From Pseudomonadota bacterium (lineage in GTDB: Bacteria; Pseudomonadota; Alphaproteobacteria; Rhodobacterales; Rhodobacteraceae), in assembly GCA_021779835.1 (NCBI GenBank), contig JAJXZX010000011.1:1-48045 (forward strand): a stretch of DNA of 48,045 nt. Reading direction: 5' to 3'. Position 1 is the first letter of the stretch, and every line of letters starts with the position of its first letter. Both the position numbers and the translations under genes were made by a program. Shown piece after piece: positions 1 through 8,377 of this stretch. A model generated the notes under the pieces. The model saw only the letters and a program-made list of their open reading frames with translations. It made no database searches and was not told the origin of the DNA.

Positions 1-47
1 AGCAACTCGACCTCTTTGACGTCCTGAACCTGCCAAAACCCGCCTGA
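1..47 (+). CDS. C-terminal tail of an unidentified protein (5' end outside window)
   Basis: One frame is open from the window edge to a TGA at 45-47 and gives a tail ending LDLFDVLNLPKPA. The other two plus frames stop within the first 30 bases. A short inverted repeat (ACAG/CTGT around 48-57) followed by a T run near 65-69 sits just past the stop and could be a weak terminator. The fragment is too short to assign a family. Confidence 0.4.
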   Translation, partial: QLDLFDVLNLPKPA

Positions 48-184
48 CAGGCGCTGTTGTCACATTTTTGGCCATCTGGTCATAACAATATCAATCGCTT
101 ACGCGATTAACTGATGAACTTAGGAGTGAAGGGCTAAGCCGTCCGGCCCGCCAGTGACTCGCTACGGGGCGCGGGTGACATAAA

Positions 185-424
185 ATGCGTCGGGTGCAGT
201 GGTGGAGGTTTGGCGCCTGGGAACTGGTGGCAACGGAAGGCATCCCCTTGGCATTAAGGGGGATTCTCTACGACATCGATGCTTTCCAGGGAACCGGTTC
301 GGTAAGCCGGATGGTCGAAATCTCCGGCGGGCGAGTTGCTTCCGGGCGACCCGTCGAAATTCATTATGCCTTCATCGATGACGCGGGACTGGCCGCCCAC
401 TTTGCGCGCGCAAGCCGCACCTAA
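185..424 (+). CDS. possible small hypothetical protein (79 aa)
   Basis: An ATG-initiated reading frame of 79 codons that I do not recognise. The translation is protein-like, with mixed hydrophobic and acidic residues and a tail such as VEIHYAFIDD. Third positions are moderately GC-rich. There is no convincing Shine-Dalgarno sequence before the ATG. It could be a real small gene of the accessory region, the remnant of a longer one, or a chance frame. No domain, signal peptide or membrane segment is visible. Confidence 0.3.
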   Translation: MRRVQWWRFGAWELVATEGIPLALRGILYDIDAFQGTGSVSRMVEISGGRVASGRPVEIHYAFIDDAGLAAHFARASRT

Positions 425-501
425 CAACGGCGGGAACCAGTTTCGTGCCACGGCGCACCGGAAACATTGCGCGCGTCTCGAATTCGGGAAATGATGTTGG
501 C

Positions 502-1158
502 ATGTCACGCACCATCCCCACCCCTGACGCTCTATTTCAGGCGGCACAACAACCGGCGATGTGGTTGCGTTGTGCCAAGCGGCTTCGTGATGCGGCTGAA
601 CTCATTTTGACAGATCAGCGTCCTCGTGAAGTTGCCTATTTCCGTGCCGTGGATGACGCCAGCAATGCCGCCGCTGCTTTATTGGCGACGAGCGGCAGCA
701 GCACAACTGTAGAGGTCGAAGCTGAAGCGCCAAATTACCTTCCCGCACAACTCCTCTATGCCCTTGCAATACAGAACGCTCTAAAGGGGCTGATTGTGCT
801 CCGTAGCCCGAAGCTGGCGGACCCACGGAAGTTCAATAAATCCATTGCGAACCATGACTTATTAAAATTAGCGCAACTCGCTAATATTGCACTCTATGAC
901 CAAGAGGCCCCGCTACTGCGGGCTCTTTCTCAAATCACTATGTGGGCGGGCCGCTACCCGGTGGCACTTAGCGCCAACGAATACGTCACTCAAGAACACC
1001 CGATGGGGATAAACCCGATGGGCCTTCTGGATTGGGGCTCCCAACATCCCTTCATGCGCAACTGTTTCGATCGTCTGGCACAGACGCTCTTGGCAGAACT
1101 GCCGAAGCCACCTGTCTCGAAGGATGTAGTTGTTGCTTTGAAGCCCGACACGCATTGA
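502..1158 (+). CDS. HEPN-like uncharacterised protein
   Basis: A 218-residue, mostly helical soluble protein when started at the ATG at 502; an in-frame GTG at 445 would add 19 residues, and neither start has a strong ribosome site. Residues about 84-130 (a helix with ALAIQNALKGLIVL, then NHDLLKLAQLANI) and the later segment MWAGRYP (147-153) resemble HEPN-type helical domains, which often occur in toxins, abortive-infection proteins and nucleotidyltransferase partners. The canonical RNase motif R-x4-6-H is not clear (R109 to H118 is too far apart), so a catalytic role is unproven. AT-richer codon use than in the core genes, together with the tRNA-proximal position, suggests acquired DNA. The family call is inference from pattern only. 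Confidence 0.6.
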   Translation: MSRTIPTPDALFQAAQQPAMWLRCAKRLRDAAELILTDQRPREVAYFRAVDDASNAAAALLATSGSSTTVEVEAEAPNYLPAQLLYALAIQNALKGLIVLRSPKLADPRKFNKSIANHDLLKLAQLANIALYDQEAPLLRALSQITMWAGRYPVALSANEYVTQEHPMGINPMGLLDWGSQHPFMRNCFDRLAQTLLAELPKPPVSKDVVVALKPDTH

Positions 1159-1203
1159 TTGGTCGAAACACTGACCCAATGACATTCACCGGATGGCCGC
1201 CCA

Positions 1204-1383
1204 TCACAAGCGCAGCAGCTCCCGTAGCCCCTGCACTCGTGCAAGCGTCGGCGGCGGATCTGTATCGCAGGATGTCAGCCGGATGAACTCTATCCATGCC
1301 CGCTCGTTTGCCGTGATCGGGCCATCATCCGGCAGCTTGCAGCCCGCAACGGCTCTGCGATTCTCGCACCTGTGCGATGTCAT
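1204..1383 (-). CDS. small uncharacterised protein coupled to the XRE regulator (59 aa)
   Basis: A short ORF whose ATG overlaps the stop of the corrected XRE reading frame as ATGA (1380-1383), a typical sign of translational coupling. The 59-residue product has a basic N-terminus, a central ITANERAWIEFIRL helix and a C-terminal amphipathic helix (TLARVQGLRELLRL), and ends at TGA 1204-1206. There is no signal peptide or transmembrane segment. I cannot assign a function; a partner or accessory factor of the regulator is a guess from the overlap alone. The overlap also supports 1380 as the original end of the regulator frame. Confidence 0.55.
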   Translation of the reverse strand: MTSHRCENRRAVAGCKLPDDGPITANERAWIEFIRLTSCDTDPPPTLARVQGLRELLRL

Positions 1384-1780
1384 TTGCCAAATACCCCACG
1401 GATTGCAGCACGCCCCTTGCTCGTGAGGTTGGGATCGCTGTGGCCAGACGCATCCCGCAGTTCCTCGATCCAGGCAGCCTCATTACGCTGACCACCACGC
1501 CGAATATCTCCTCGTTCGCATGGGCGGTCGTGTCCTCGCCGAGCTGCTCCACTGCCAGCTTGAAAAGAAACGGCGGATCGCATTCGAGGGCTTTCGCCAG
1601 TGCCGCCACACGGTCTAGGGGCAGCTTGGATGCGCCGTTCTTCAACATCGACAGGATATTCGGATTGTTGAAGCCCGCTTCGTTGGCGATTTCGATCTGG
1701 GATTTCTTCGCCCGCAGTTCCAGAAGTCGCTTCTGGATATACAGGGCCAACCGCGTATCGGCATGGGGTGGTTTGGTCAT
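1380..1780 (-). pseudogene. XRE-family HTH transcriptional regulator, frameshifted
   Basis: The N-terminal ~95 residues form a Cro/CI-type helix-turn-helix regulator: an N-terminal helix, the HTH around residues 25-65 (IEIANEAGFNNPNILSMLKN), then LPLDRVAALAKALECD. Near 1489-1495 the continuous frame runs into unnatural sequence and ends at 1325. Shifting by one base restores a sensible tail (NEAAWIEELRDASGHSDPNL... to GVFGK) with a stop at 1380-1382, giving about 133 residues. The parsimonious reading is loss of one base in the GGTGGTGGT tract, or a sequencing error. The start is ATG 1778-1780, with AAGGAG eight bases upstream. The corrected stop overlaps the next small gene by ATGA. DNA binding by the intact domain is still possible. 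Confidence 0.75.
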
Positions 1781-1783
1781 TCA

Positions 1784-2169
1784 GGTCGCTCCTTGCTCAG
1801 GCAGAGCGTCGTGGGCTCCATAAGTAAGTATAGCGACGGCGTGATGGGAAGCTGTTGGGGGGCCAGTATGCGTGATCCCAAAAGAAGGGTTTTCAGCCGA
1901 GACTTTTGGACTGTGTGTGCGTTGCGGTTGCCGGGGTCGAGTGCGACGTTGCGCGCCCACTTGCAGTCCTTAGGCGGGATGCGTTGAAGCGCTTTGGCCG
2001 CATCCACCTCGGCAGTGGCGACGATTTCTCGGTAGGACCGCTTGCACTGCTCTTCTGGTCTGGCGATGAGTCGGAAACCAGCCATCGTCCGTTTCTGTGG
2101 TCAGGAAAAGTGTTCCGGTTGAAACCGACCTGGTTGATTAAGTTATTAATATATATAGGTTGTAATTAT
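1784..2169 (-). other. gene-poor stretch between XRE gene and tRNA-Pro
   Basis: No gene can be supported here. A 102-codon frame (1777-2085, minus) ends by overlapping the XRE start, but its last part is simply the regulator's leader and ribosome site read as protein, and nothing in it is recognisable. A TATACT hexamer about 40 bases upstream of the XRE start is a possible -10 element without a good -35. The last ~60 bases before the tRNA 3' end are strikingly AT-rich (TTAATATATATAGG). That fits either the tRNA's transcription end or the boundary of inserted DNA. Confidence 0.4.
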
Positions 2170-2246
2170 TGGTCGGAGTGAGAGGATTCGAACCTCCGAC
2201 CCCCTGCTCCCGAAGCAGGTGCGCTACCAGGCTGCGCTACACTCCG
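2170..2246 (-). tRNA. tRNA-Pro (anticodon CGG)
   Basis: On the minus strand the 77 bases fold into a full cloverleaf. The acceptor stem CGGAGTG pairs with CACTCCG, the D arm contains AGCCTGGTAGCGC, the anticodon stem CCTGC/GCAGG encloses loop TTCGGGA with anticodon CGG, and the T arm has loop TTCGAAT. The discriminator base is A and the 3' CCA is encoded. It decodes CCG proline codons. Its 3' end abuts the compositionally different stretch to the left, the usual geometry for integration into a tRNA gene. No second copy of the 3' end was found in the window to mark an att site. Confidence 0.97.
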
Positions 2247-2291
2247 ACCGTGCGACGGGGGTTACAGATTCGCCGCAGGATTTGCAAGGGG

Positions 2292-3254
2292 TCACTCCTG
2301 CGGTTTATTCCGCGAAAGCACAGATCCCAGACGCGACAGCGTTCCGGTGTCCGGCCGCCAGCGTGTGCGGGTCACCGGCTGGTTCTCGGACGCTGATACC
2401 CGGCTCTCGCGGAACAGGATGTAAAGCCCGCTCGCCACGATCACGCTGATGCCAACGGTCGTATACAGATCAATCTGCTCGTTGAAAAACAGGTAGCCGT
2501 AGACCACTGCCCACAGGATTTGCGAATACTGCATCGGCGCCACTATCACCGCCTCGGCGTTGCGATAGGCGAACAGGGTGCACAGCCCGGCAATGATGGC
2601 GAAAACCGCGATCATCCCCATTTCGCCCAGATCAAGCGCGGACATCGGCACGTAAAACGTCGGCATCAACGCACCCATCACCACGAAGTTCGCCATCATC
2701 GGATAAAGCAGGATCACAGCCGGACGCTCCTCATGCCCGATCTTGCGCGCGATGATTGACGACGTCGCACCGCCCACCGCTGACGCCATCGCCGCGATGT
2801 GGCCAAGGCTGATGACCGTGTGCCCGGGCCGCAATACGATCAGTACGCCGATCACGCCCACGATCACCGCAAGACCCCGACGCAGGCGCACACGCTCGCC
2901 CAGAATCGGGATCGCCAGCACCGTAATCAGCAAGGGCGAGGCGAACAGAATCGCGTAAACCTGCGCCAGAGGTAGCACGGAAAACGCATAAAACGCCCCC
3001 GCCCCCGCCAACATGTCGGCGCAGATGCGCAGACCGATCCACCATGGATGCCGCGGGCGCAGGTGACCGTCGGTTTTGTCCTGCATCAGCATCAGCGTCA
3101 CCAAGGGAAAGCTTAGCAAGGTGCGGAAAAAGATGATCTGAAATGCCGTATATTGGCCACCCAGATGCTTGATGATCGCGTCATGGGTTGAAAACAGCGC
3201 AAACCCCAAAAGCGCAAGAAACGCCCCTTTAAGGTTGTTGGTGGCCTGCGGCAT
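2292..3254 (-). CDS. DMT-superfamily (EamA) inner-membrane transporter
   Basis: A 320-residue protein with about ten hydrophobic helices arranged as two EamA repeats (roughly residues 8-140 and 150-285). This is the drug/metabolite transporter architecture used for export of amino acids, metabolites or toxic compounds. Typical patches include an early FALFSTHDAIIKHLGG, IFFRTLLSFP and PILGERV at the end of repeat one. The C-terminal ~35 residues are polar and probably cytoplasmic. The substrate cannot be told from sequence. Start ATG 3254 has a purine-rich GAAGAGAGA upstream. It is a single gene, separated from the tRNA by about 45 bases and from the decayed DUF2167 gene by about 85. Confidence 0.85.
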   Translation of the reverse strand: MPQATNNLKGAFLALLGFALFSTHDAIIKHLGGQYTAFQIIFFRTLLSFPLVTLMLMQDKTDGHLRPRHPWWIGLRICADMLAGAGAFYAFSVLPLAQVYAILFASPLLITVLAIPILGERVRLRRGLAVIVGVIGVLIVLRPGHTVISLGHIAAMASAVGGATSSIIARKIGHEERPAVILLYPMMANFVVMGALMPTFYVPMSALDLGEMGMIAVFAIIAGLCTLFAYRNAEAVIVAPMQYSQILWAVVYGYLFFNEQIDLYTTVGISVIVASGLYILFRESRVSASENQPVTRTRWRPDTGTLSRLGSVLSRNKPQE

Positions 3255-3339
3255 CGGATCTCTCTTCGTCTCGGGGTGTTTGGGCTAACTGGCAGGTTTT
3301 CACGGCAGGCTCAATTCCGAAACCGGACAAATTCACGCG

Positions 3340-4111
3340 TCAGTCGGACCGCCCACGCCGCTTCAGCTTGGACTTGAGCCGGTAGAGAGGCGCCAACAAC
3401 AGGATGAAGAACTTTTTGAGCAAGAGCAATCCCAGCACGAACAGCCCGGCTTCACAGCCGCCACCCGATCGACTGAGGGTGCGAAATCCTGATAGCGGTT
3501 GCCACCTTCAAACGAGGTCATCGCCAGCACGTCCGGCACCGCCGCCTTCACCGCGTCAACCTGCGAGATCGGGGCAACGAAATTCATTATCAGAACCTCC
3601 TTGCGGCCCAACATGCGGCGGCTCGGCCCAACCGATCAGGTGCATGGCGGGGAAGCCATCGGCCTTGCGCTTGGCATTGGCGGCCTCGGTGGCGTTCTTC
3701 GTGGTTTGAAGCAGCGATTGGTAATCGGTCGAGGCGGCGTCGGATATATAGCCTACATCGTCATACTCGATCACTATTGCTCAGGAACTGTTCCCAAGCG
3801 GCGATTGCCCCGCCGGAATCAGCATCCCCAGAATGCCTTAGCCCTTCGGGTTGTGCCATATCTGGGTCAGGAATTGCATGGCAGAGACGGGGTCGAGGAA
3901 GAAATAGCCCTTTGGGCACCGTTAGCTTGGCGCCCCCCCTCGGCCAGCGCGATATCGCCCCGCTTTAAATCGAGCGGTTCGACCGGCGTGCGCCCCTTGT
4001 CGGTCAATCGGCGCGCCGAGGCGGGAATGCCTGGGCATAGGTCTCGGCGGTGGCGGGATTGGCGATGGCCATCGCAACGGCCACCGCCAGCATCGGCGAA
4101 ATTCGGGACAT
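3340..4111 (-). pseudogene. decayed DUF2167 membrane protein gene
   Basis: Pieces of one DUF2167-family protein lie in order but in different frames. There is a start at 4111 with GGAG upstream and a clean signal peptide (MSRISPMLAVAVAMAIANP, then ATA/ET). Next come LTDKGRTPVEPLDLKRGDIA, then GYFFLDPVSAMQFLTQIW and GILGMLIPAGQSPLG interrupted by TAA and TGA, then VIEYDDVGYISDAAS through ALHLIGWAEPPH-like sequence (here AMHLIGWAEPPH). An internal deletion near 3608-3614 follows, then LGRKEVLIMNFVAPISQ and a terminal hydrophobic helix (GLLLLKKFFILLLAPLYRL) ending at TGA 3340-3342. At least three frameshifts, two nonsense codons and one deletion make it non-functional. DUF2167 proteins are uncharacterised membrane proteins. 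Confidence 0.85.
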
Positions 4112-4167
4112 GGTAACTCCACGCGCTCACAAGACTGTGAGGAGGCTACCGCCCGAGGTTGAGGCCG

Positions 4168-5277
4168 TCAAAGGCTCGCGTTCAGCGCCGCTACGATGGC
4201 ATCGCCCATCTCGGTCGTGCTGATCGGCGTGCCATCCTGGGGCCCCATCAGATCGGCGGTGCGCAGGCCATCGGCCAGCACCTTTTGCACCGCGTTTTCA
4301 ACGCGCGCCGCCTCGGCGCCCATGTCGAACGAATAGCGCAGCGCCATCGCGAACGACAGGATGCAGGCGATCGGGTTGGCCTTGCCGGTGCCCGCGATGT
4401 CGGGGGCCGATCCATGCACTGGCTCGTACAGCGCTTTGGGGCGGCCATTCGCCATCGGCGCGCCAAGGCTGGCCGAGGGCAACATGCCAAGCGAACCGGT
4501 CAGCATCGCGGCGCAATCCGACAGCACATCGCCAAACAGGTTGTCGGTCACGATCACGTCAAACTGCTTGGGCCAGCGCACCAACTGCATCGCGCCGTTG
4601 TCGGCGTACATGTGGGACAGCGCGACATCCGGGTATTCGTGGTCGTGGACCCACTGCACTTCCTCGCGCCACAGCACGCCCGATTCCATCACGTTGGCCT
4701 TCTCCATCGAGCAGACCTTGTTGTTGCGCCGACGCGCCAGCTCGAACGCGGACCGCGCCACGCGGCGGATTTCGTTGGTGGTGTAGCGCTGCGTGTTGAT
4801 GCCAACGCGGCCGCCCTCGTTATCCGGGAAGATCCCGCGCGGTTCACCGAAGTAAACGCCAGAGGTCAGTTCGCGCACGATCATGATATCCAGACCGGCC
4901 ACGACCTCTTTCTTCAGCGACGAGAAGTCGGCCAGCGCGTCAAAGCACTGTGCCGGGCGCAGGTTGGCATAAAGGTCCATCTCTTTGCGCAGACGCAACA
5001 GCCCGCGTTCCGGCTTCAGGCTGAAGTCGAGCGTGTCATACTGCGGCCCGCCCACCGCGCCCAGCAGCACCGCGTCTACCTCTTGCGCACGCGCCATGGT
5101 GTCGTCGTGCAGGGGCGTGCCGTATTTGTCATAGGCGCAGCCGCCGACAAGGCCCTCTGACACATCGAAGGTCACGCCACGCTTGGCGCCATACCAGTTG
5201 ATGATCTTGCGCACTTCGGCCATGACCTCGGGGCCAATGCCGTCGCCGGGAAGGATAAGAAGGGAAGGATTGGCCAT
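4168..5277 (-). CDS. leuB: 3-isopropylmalate dehydrogenase
   Basis: LeuB oxidises and decarboxylates (2R,3S)-3-isopropylmalate with NAD+ to 2-oxoisocaproate in cytosolic leucine synthesis. The 369-residue length is standard. Visible landmarks are [15 protein letters not shown] at the N-terminus, [11 protein letters not shown], the arginine-rich substrate region ([15 protein letters not shown]), [17 protein letters not shown], the metal-binding NLFGDVLSD (the family's Asp ligands) and the NAD site [18 protein letters not shown] 5277 has GGAG seven bases upstream. It stands apart from leuCD in this window; ilvD at 16104 belongs to the same branched-chain pathway. map lies 114 bases upstream on the same strand. 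Confidence 0.97.
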   Translation of the reverse strand: MANPSLLILPGDGIGPEVMAEVRKIINWYGAKRGVTFDVSEGLVGGCAYDKYGTPLHDDTMARAQEVDAVLLGAVGGPQYDTLDFSLKPERGLLRLRKEMDLYANLRPAQCFDALADFSSLKKEVVAGLDIMIVRELTSGVYFGEPRGIFPDNEGGRVGINTQRYTTNEIRRVARSAFELARRRNNKVCSMEKANVMESGVLWREEVQWVHDHEYPDVALSHMYADNGAMQLVRWPKQFDVIVTDNLFGDVLSDCAAMLTGSLGMLPSASLGAPMANGRPKALYEPVHGSAPDIAGTGKANPIACILSFAMALRYSFDMGAEAARVENAVQKVLADGLRTADLMGPQDGTPISTTEMGDAIVAALNASL

Positions 5278-5391
5278 ATCTACGCTCCAAGAATTGACCC
5301 GACCCGCCTAGCCCTTCGGCCCGGAAGCGTCAAGCGCGGCGCCGGGTTTCGGCATTTTGGCGGCGTCGATGTGCTGCGCGAGAGGCGGGTT

Positions 5392-6201
5392 TTAACCCCA
5401 AGTCGGATGGAATTTCCCAGCCGGAGACAGCGTGAAAATCTCGCACCCCGTTGCGGTCACCCCAATCGAATGCTCAAACTGCGCCGACAAGGATTTATCC
5501 CGCGTCACGGCGGTCCAGTCATCCGACAGAACCTTGGTTTCAGGGCGGCCAAGGTTCACCATCGGCTCGATCGTGAAAATCATGCCCTCTTCCAGCACGG
5601 CCCCCGTCCCGGCGCGGCCATAATGGAGGACGTTCGGCGGAGCATGAAAAACCCGACCCAACCCGTGCCCGCAGAAATCCCGCACCACCGACATCCGATG
5701 TGCCTCGACATACGATTGAATCGCGTGGCCGATATCGCCGAACGTATTGCCCGGCTTCACTGCCTCAATCCCCTTGAACAGCGCGTCATGGGTGACCTGA
5801 ATCAACCGCTCTGCCTTACGCGACAGGCTGCCCGCGACATACATCCGGCTCGTATCGCCGAACCAGCCATCAAGGATCACCGTCACATCGACGTTCAGAA
5901 TGTCGCCGTCGGCAATGATCTTTGGCCCCGGAATGCCGTGGCAGACGACATGGTTGACCGAAATACAAGAGGCGTGTTTGTAGCCCTTGTAGCCAATCGT
6001 CGCCGAAACCGCGCCAGATGCTGCAACGCGGTCGGTGATGTAGCGGTCAATTTCCTCGGAGGTGACGCCGGGCACCACCAAGGGCGCGACCTCATCAAGG
6101 ATTTCCGCCGCGAGGCGACCCGCAGCACGCATGCCAGCGAAATCCTCTGCCTCGTATATTCTGATGCCGTCCTTGGTAATCCGGCCGCGGGTATCGTCCA
6201 C
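5392..6201 (-). CDS. map: type I methionine aminopeptidase
   Basis: Removes the initiator methionine from nascent proteins in the cytosol, using two divalent metals. The protein is 269 residues, normal for class I. The five metal ligands are recognisable: Asp in NVDVTVILDG and in WFGDTSRM, His in FCGHGLGRVFH, Glu in FTIEPMVNLG and Glu in QFEHSIGVT. The substrate-side His is in VCHGIPG. The start is GTG at 6199-6201, preceded by GAGAGG; an ATG slightly upstream is in another frame. It diverges from the cinA-like gene across about 150 bases that must hold both promoters. Confidence 0.95.
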   Translation of the reverse strand: MDDTRGRITKDGIRIYEAEDFAGMRAAGRLAAEILDEVAPLVVPGVTSEEIDRYITDRVAASGAVSATIGYKGYKHASCISVNHVVCHGIPGPKIIADGDILNVDVTVILDGWFGDTSRMYVAGSLSRKAERLIQVTHDALFKGIEAVKPGNTFGDIGHAIQSYVEAHRMSVVRDFCGHGLGRVFHAPPNVLHYGRAGTGAVLEEGMIFTIEPMVNLGRPETKVLSDDWTAVTRDKSLSAQFEHSIGVTATGCEIFTLSPAGKFHPTWG

Positions 6202-6350
6202 GGGTAGCCTCTCATGTCACTTGGGTTAGGCCGTAGATAACCACCTCAGCCCGGATTTGCCAGAGGTCCCGCAGGTTTGAGCGGCAAGGGGTTTGAAAGC
6301 TGTCGGGTCCGGGCCTATACCTTCCCCAAACCGCTCAGGGAGATTTTGCG

Positions 6351-7073
6351 ATGACCAACCCAACCGCCGCCATGCTGGTCATCGGGGATGAGATCCTGTC
6401 GGGGCGCACGCGGGATGCGAATATGTTCCACCTGGCGGGCGAACTGACCAAGGCGGGCATCGTTCTGAAAGAGGTGCGCGTTGTTTCCGACGACCATGCG
6501 GCCATCGTGGCCGCCGTGAACGCGCTGCGGGGGGCCTATGCCGAGGTGTTCACCTCGGGCGGGATCGGGCCGACCCATGACGACATCACGGCCGATGCAA
6601 TCGCCGCGGCCTTTGGCGCCCACATCGACGTGCGCGCCGACGCGCGGGCGATTTTGGCCGAGCATTATGCCCGCTCTGGCACCGAGTTGAACGAGGCGCG
6701 CTTGCGTATGGCGCGGATACCGGACGGGGCGCGGCGGATCGATAATCCGATCAGCAAGGCGCCGGGCTTTAGCCTTGGCAACGTCCATGTGATGGCGGGG
6801 GTGCCCAATATCTTTCAGGCGATGGTGGCCTCACTGATGCCGACCCTTACCGGAGGCGAGCCGCTATTGTCGCAAACGCTTCGCGTCCTGCGCGGCGAGG
6901 GCGAGATTGCAAAACCGTTGGCGGATCTTGCGGCGGAATTCGCGGATCTGTCGTTTGGGTCCTATCCGTTCGTGAAGGACGGAGCATTTGGCACCAATCT
7001 TGTGGTGCGCGGCACCGACGCGGCGCGGCTTGATGCAGCAATGACACGGCTGGCGGCACAGGTGGCGATGTGA
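6351..7073 (+). CDS. molybdopterin-binding / CinA N-terminal-like protein
   Basis: A 240-residue protein made of a single MoaB/Mog-like (MoCF) domain: MLVIGDEILSGRTRDAN at residues 5-25 and the molybdopterin-binding loop GGIGPTHDDIT near residue 68. It matches the stand-alone N-terminal part of CinA. CinA's C-terminal amidase half (PncC) is absent. Related proteins have been linked to molybdopterin binding or ADP-ribose pyrophosphatase activity, but the substrate here is unknown. ATG 6351 follows AGGGAG. The stop is fused to the next gene as ATGTGA, with the GTG start of the acetyltransferase overlapping the TGA, so it heads a coupled four-gene operon. Confidence 0.85.
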   Translation: MTNPTAAMLVIGDEILSGRTRDANMFHLAGELTKAGIVLKEVRVVSDDHAAIVAAVNALRGAYAEVFTSGGIGPTHDDITADAIAAAFGAHIDVRADARAILAEHYARSGTELNEARLRMARIPDGARRIDNPISKAPGFSLGNVHVMAGVPNIFQAMVASLMPTLTGGEPLLSQTLRVLRGEGEIAKPLADLAAEFADLSFGSYPFVKDGAFGTNLVVRGTDAARLDAAMTRLAAQVAM

Positions 7074-7783
7074 CGCCAACAATTGCCGACCTTTTCGCGA
7101 CCGTCGATGCGACCTGGCCTGCCGCAGCCTTGCACCCGGCGGGGCCGTGGCTGGTGCGCGAGGGCAGGGGGGGCGGCAAGCGGGTCTCTGCCGCGACGGC
7201 GGAGCGGCCGGTGGCGCAGGCCGACTTTGCGGCGATGGAGGCGGCGCAGGCGGCGTTGCACCAATCGCCGTTGGTGATGATCCGACAGGGAGAGGACGCG
7301 TTGGACGCGCTGCTTGCGGCGCAGGGGTATCGCACTGTCGATCCGGTGGTGATCTACCTTGCGCCGACCACCAAGCTGACGGGCGCGTTGCCGCATCTGG
7401 CGGCCTTTCCGGTCTGGCCGCCGCTGGCAATTCAGGCAGAGGTCTGGGCTGCTGGCCATATCGGGCCAGAGCGTATGGCGGTGATGGACCGGGTCGCAGG
7501 GCCCAAAACCTCAATTTTCGCGCGCACCAATGACCGCGCCGCGGGGGCGGCTTTTGTGGGCGTCGCGGGGGACATCGCAATGCTGCACGCGCTGGAAGTT
7601 TCGCACGCGATGCGCAGGCAGGGGTCCGCCGCCAACATGATGCGCGCCGCCGCGAATTGGGCGCAAACACAGGGCGTCGGCTGGTTTTCGCTGGTGGTGA
7701 CAGAGACGAATGCGCCCGCGCGCGCTCTCTATGCTTCCTTTGGTATGAGCGTTGTGGGACAGTACCATTACCGGATGAAATGA
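7070..7783 (+). CDS. GNAT-family N-acetyltransferase
   Basis: A 237-residue cytosolic protein. The C-terminal half (about 140-237) is a GNAT fold: a strand with AAGAAFVGVAGDIAMLHALEV, then HAMRRQGSAANMMRAAANWA, corresponding to the acetyl-CoA pyrophosphate loop (R-x-x-G-x-A), and finally NAPARALYASFGMSVVGQYHYR, the usual C-terminal signature. The N-terminal half looks like a degenerate second GNAT domain. The acceptor substrate is unknown. The GTG start overlaps the preceding stop (GTGA), so translation is probably coupled. It is followed directly by the peroxidase-related gene. Confidence 0.85.
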   Translation: MTPTIADLFATVDATWPAAALHPAGPWLVREGRGGGKRVSAATAERPVAQADFAAMEAAQAALHQSPLVMIRQGEDALDALLAAQGYRTVDPVVIYLAPTTKLTGALPHLAAFPVWPPLAIQAEVWAAGHIGPERMAVMDRVAGPKTSIFARTNDRAAGAAFVGVAGDIAMLHALEVSHAMRRQGSAANMMRAAANWAQTQGVGWFSLVVTETNAPARALYASFGMSVVGQYHYRMK

Positions 7784-7801
7784 GTGGAACGAGGCCGTGA
7801 A

Positions 7802-8377
7802 GTGACCAGTGATCCCAAAGCCCCGACTGCGCTGAACCTACCGATGGCCGATCCGCTTCCCGAGGCGACCGCCAAGTATTTCGCGCTGTGCGACGACCGG
7901 CTTGGCATGGTGCCAAACGTGTTGCGGGCCTATGCCTTTGACATCGCGAAACTCAACGCCTTTACCGGGATGTATAACGACCTGATGCTGGCGGACTCTG
8001 GTCTTTCCAAGCTGGAGCGCGAGATGATCGCGGTGGTGGTGTCGTCGATCAACCGCTGCTGGTATTGTCAGGTGGCCCACGGTGCAGCCGTGCGGGCGCT
8101 GTCGGGTGATCCGATGCTGGGCGAAGCGATGGTGATGAATTACCGCGCGGCGGATTTGGACGCGCGCCAACGCGCCATGCTGGATTTCGCCGCGAAGCTG
8201 ACCGAGGCCCCCGCGAAGATGGGCGAGGGTGACCGGGAAGCGCTGCGCGCCGTCGGGTTTTCAGAGCGCGACATCTGGGACATCGCCTCGGTCGCCGCGT
8301 TTTTCAACATGACAAACCGTGTCGCCTCGGCAACCGACATGCGGCCCAATGACGACTACCACGGCCAAGCCAGATGA
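7802..8377 (+). CDS. AhpD/CMD-like peroxidase-related enzyme
   Basis: A 191-residue protein of the carboxymuconolactone decarboxylase / alkylhydroperoxidase D superfamily. The redox motif C-x-x-C-x3-H is present as CWYCQVAH near residue 82, after LSKLEREMIAVVVSSINR, the family's standard helix. AhpD-like proteins use these cysteines and the histidine for thiol-dependent peroxide reduction. The longest frame begins at GTG 7784, but GTG 7802 has GAGG seven bases upstream and is preferred. The stop overlaps the ATG of the OmpA-family gene (ATGA). The operon suggests stress-related work, but no specific substrate is implied. Confidence 0.85.
   Translation: MTSDPKAPTALNLPMADPLPEATAKYFALCDDRLGMVPNVLRAYAFDIAKLNAFTGMYNDLMLADSGLSKLEREMIAVVVSSINRCWYCQVAHGAAVRALSGDPMLGEAMVMNYRAADLDARQRAMLDFAAKLTEAPAKMGEGDREALRAVGFSERDIWDIASVAAFFNMTNRVASATDMRPNDDYHGQAR

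Noticed and set aside
1777..2085. 102-codon minus frame ending with ATGA overlap at the XRE start
   Set aside because: Its last codons are the XRE leader and ribosome site; no recognisable sequence. Left as a doubtful frame.
4159..5160. 333-codon plus-strand frame opposite leuB
   Set aside because: His/Arg/Gln-rich composition typical of an antisense shadow; leuB on the other strand is complete.
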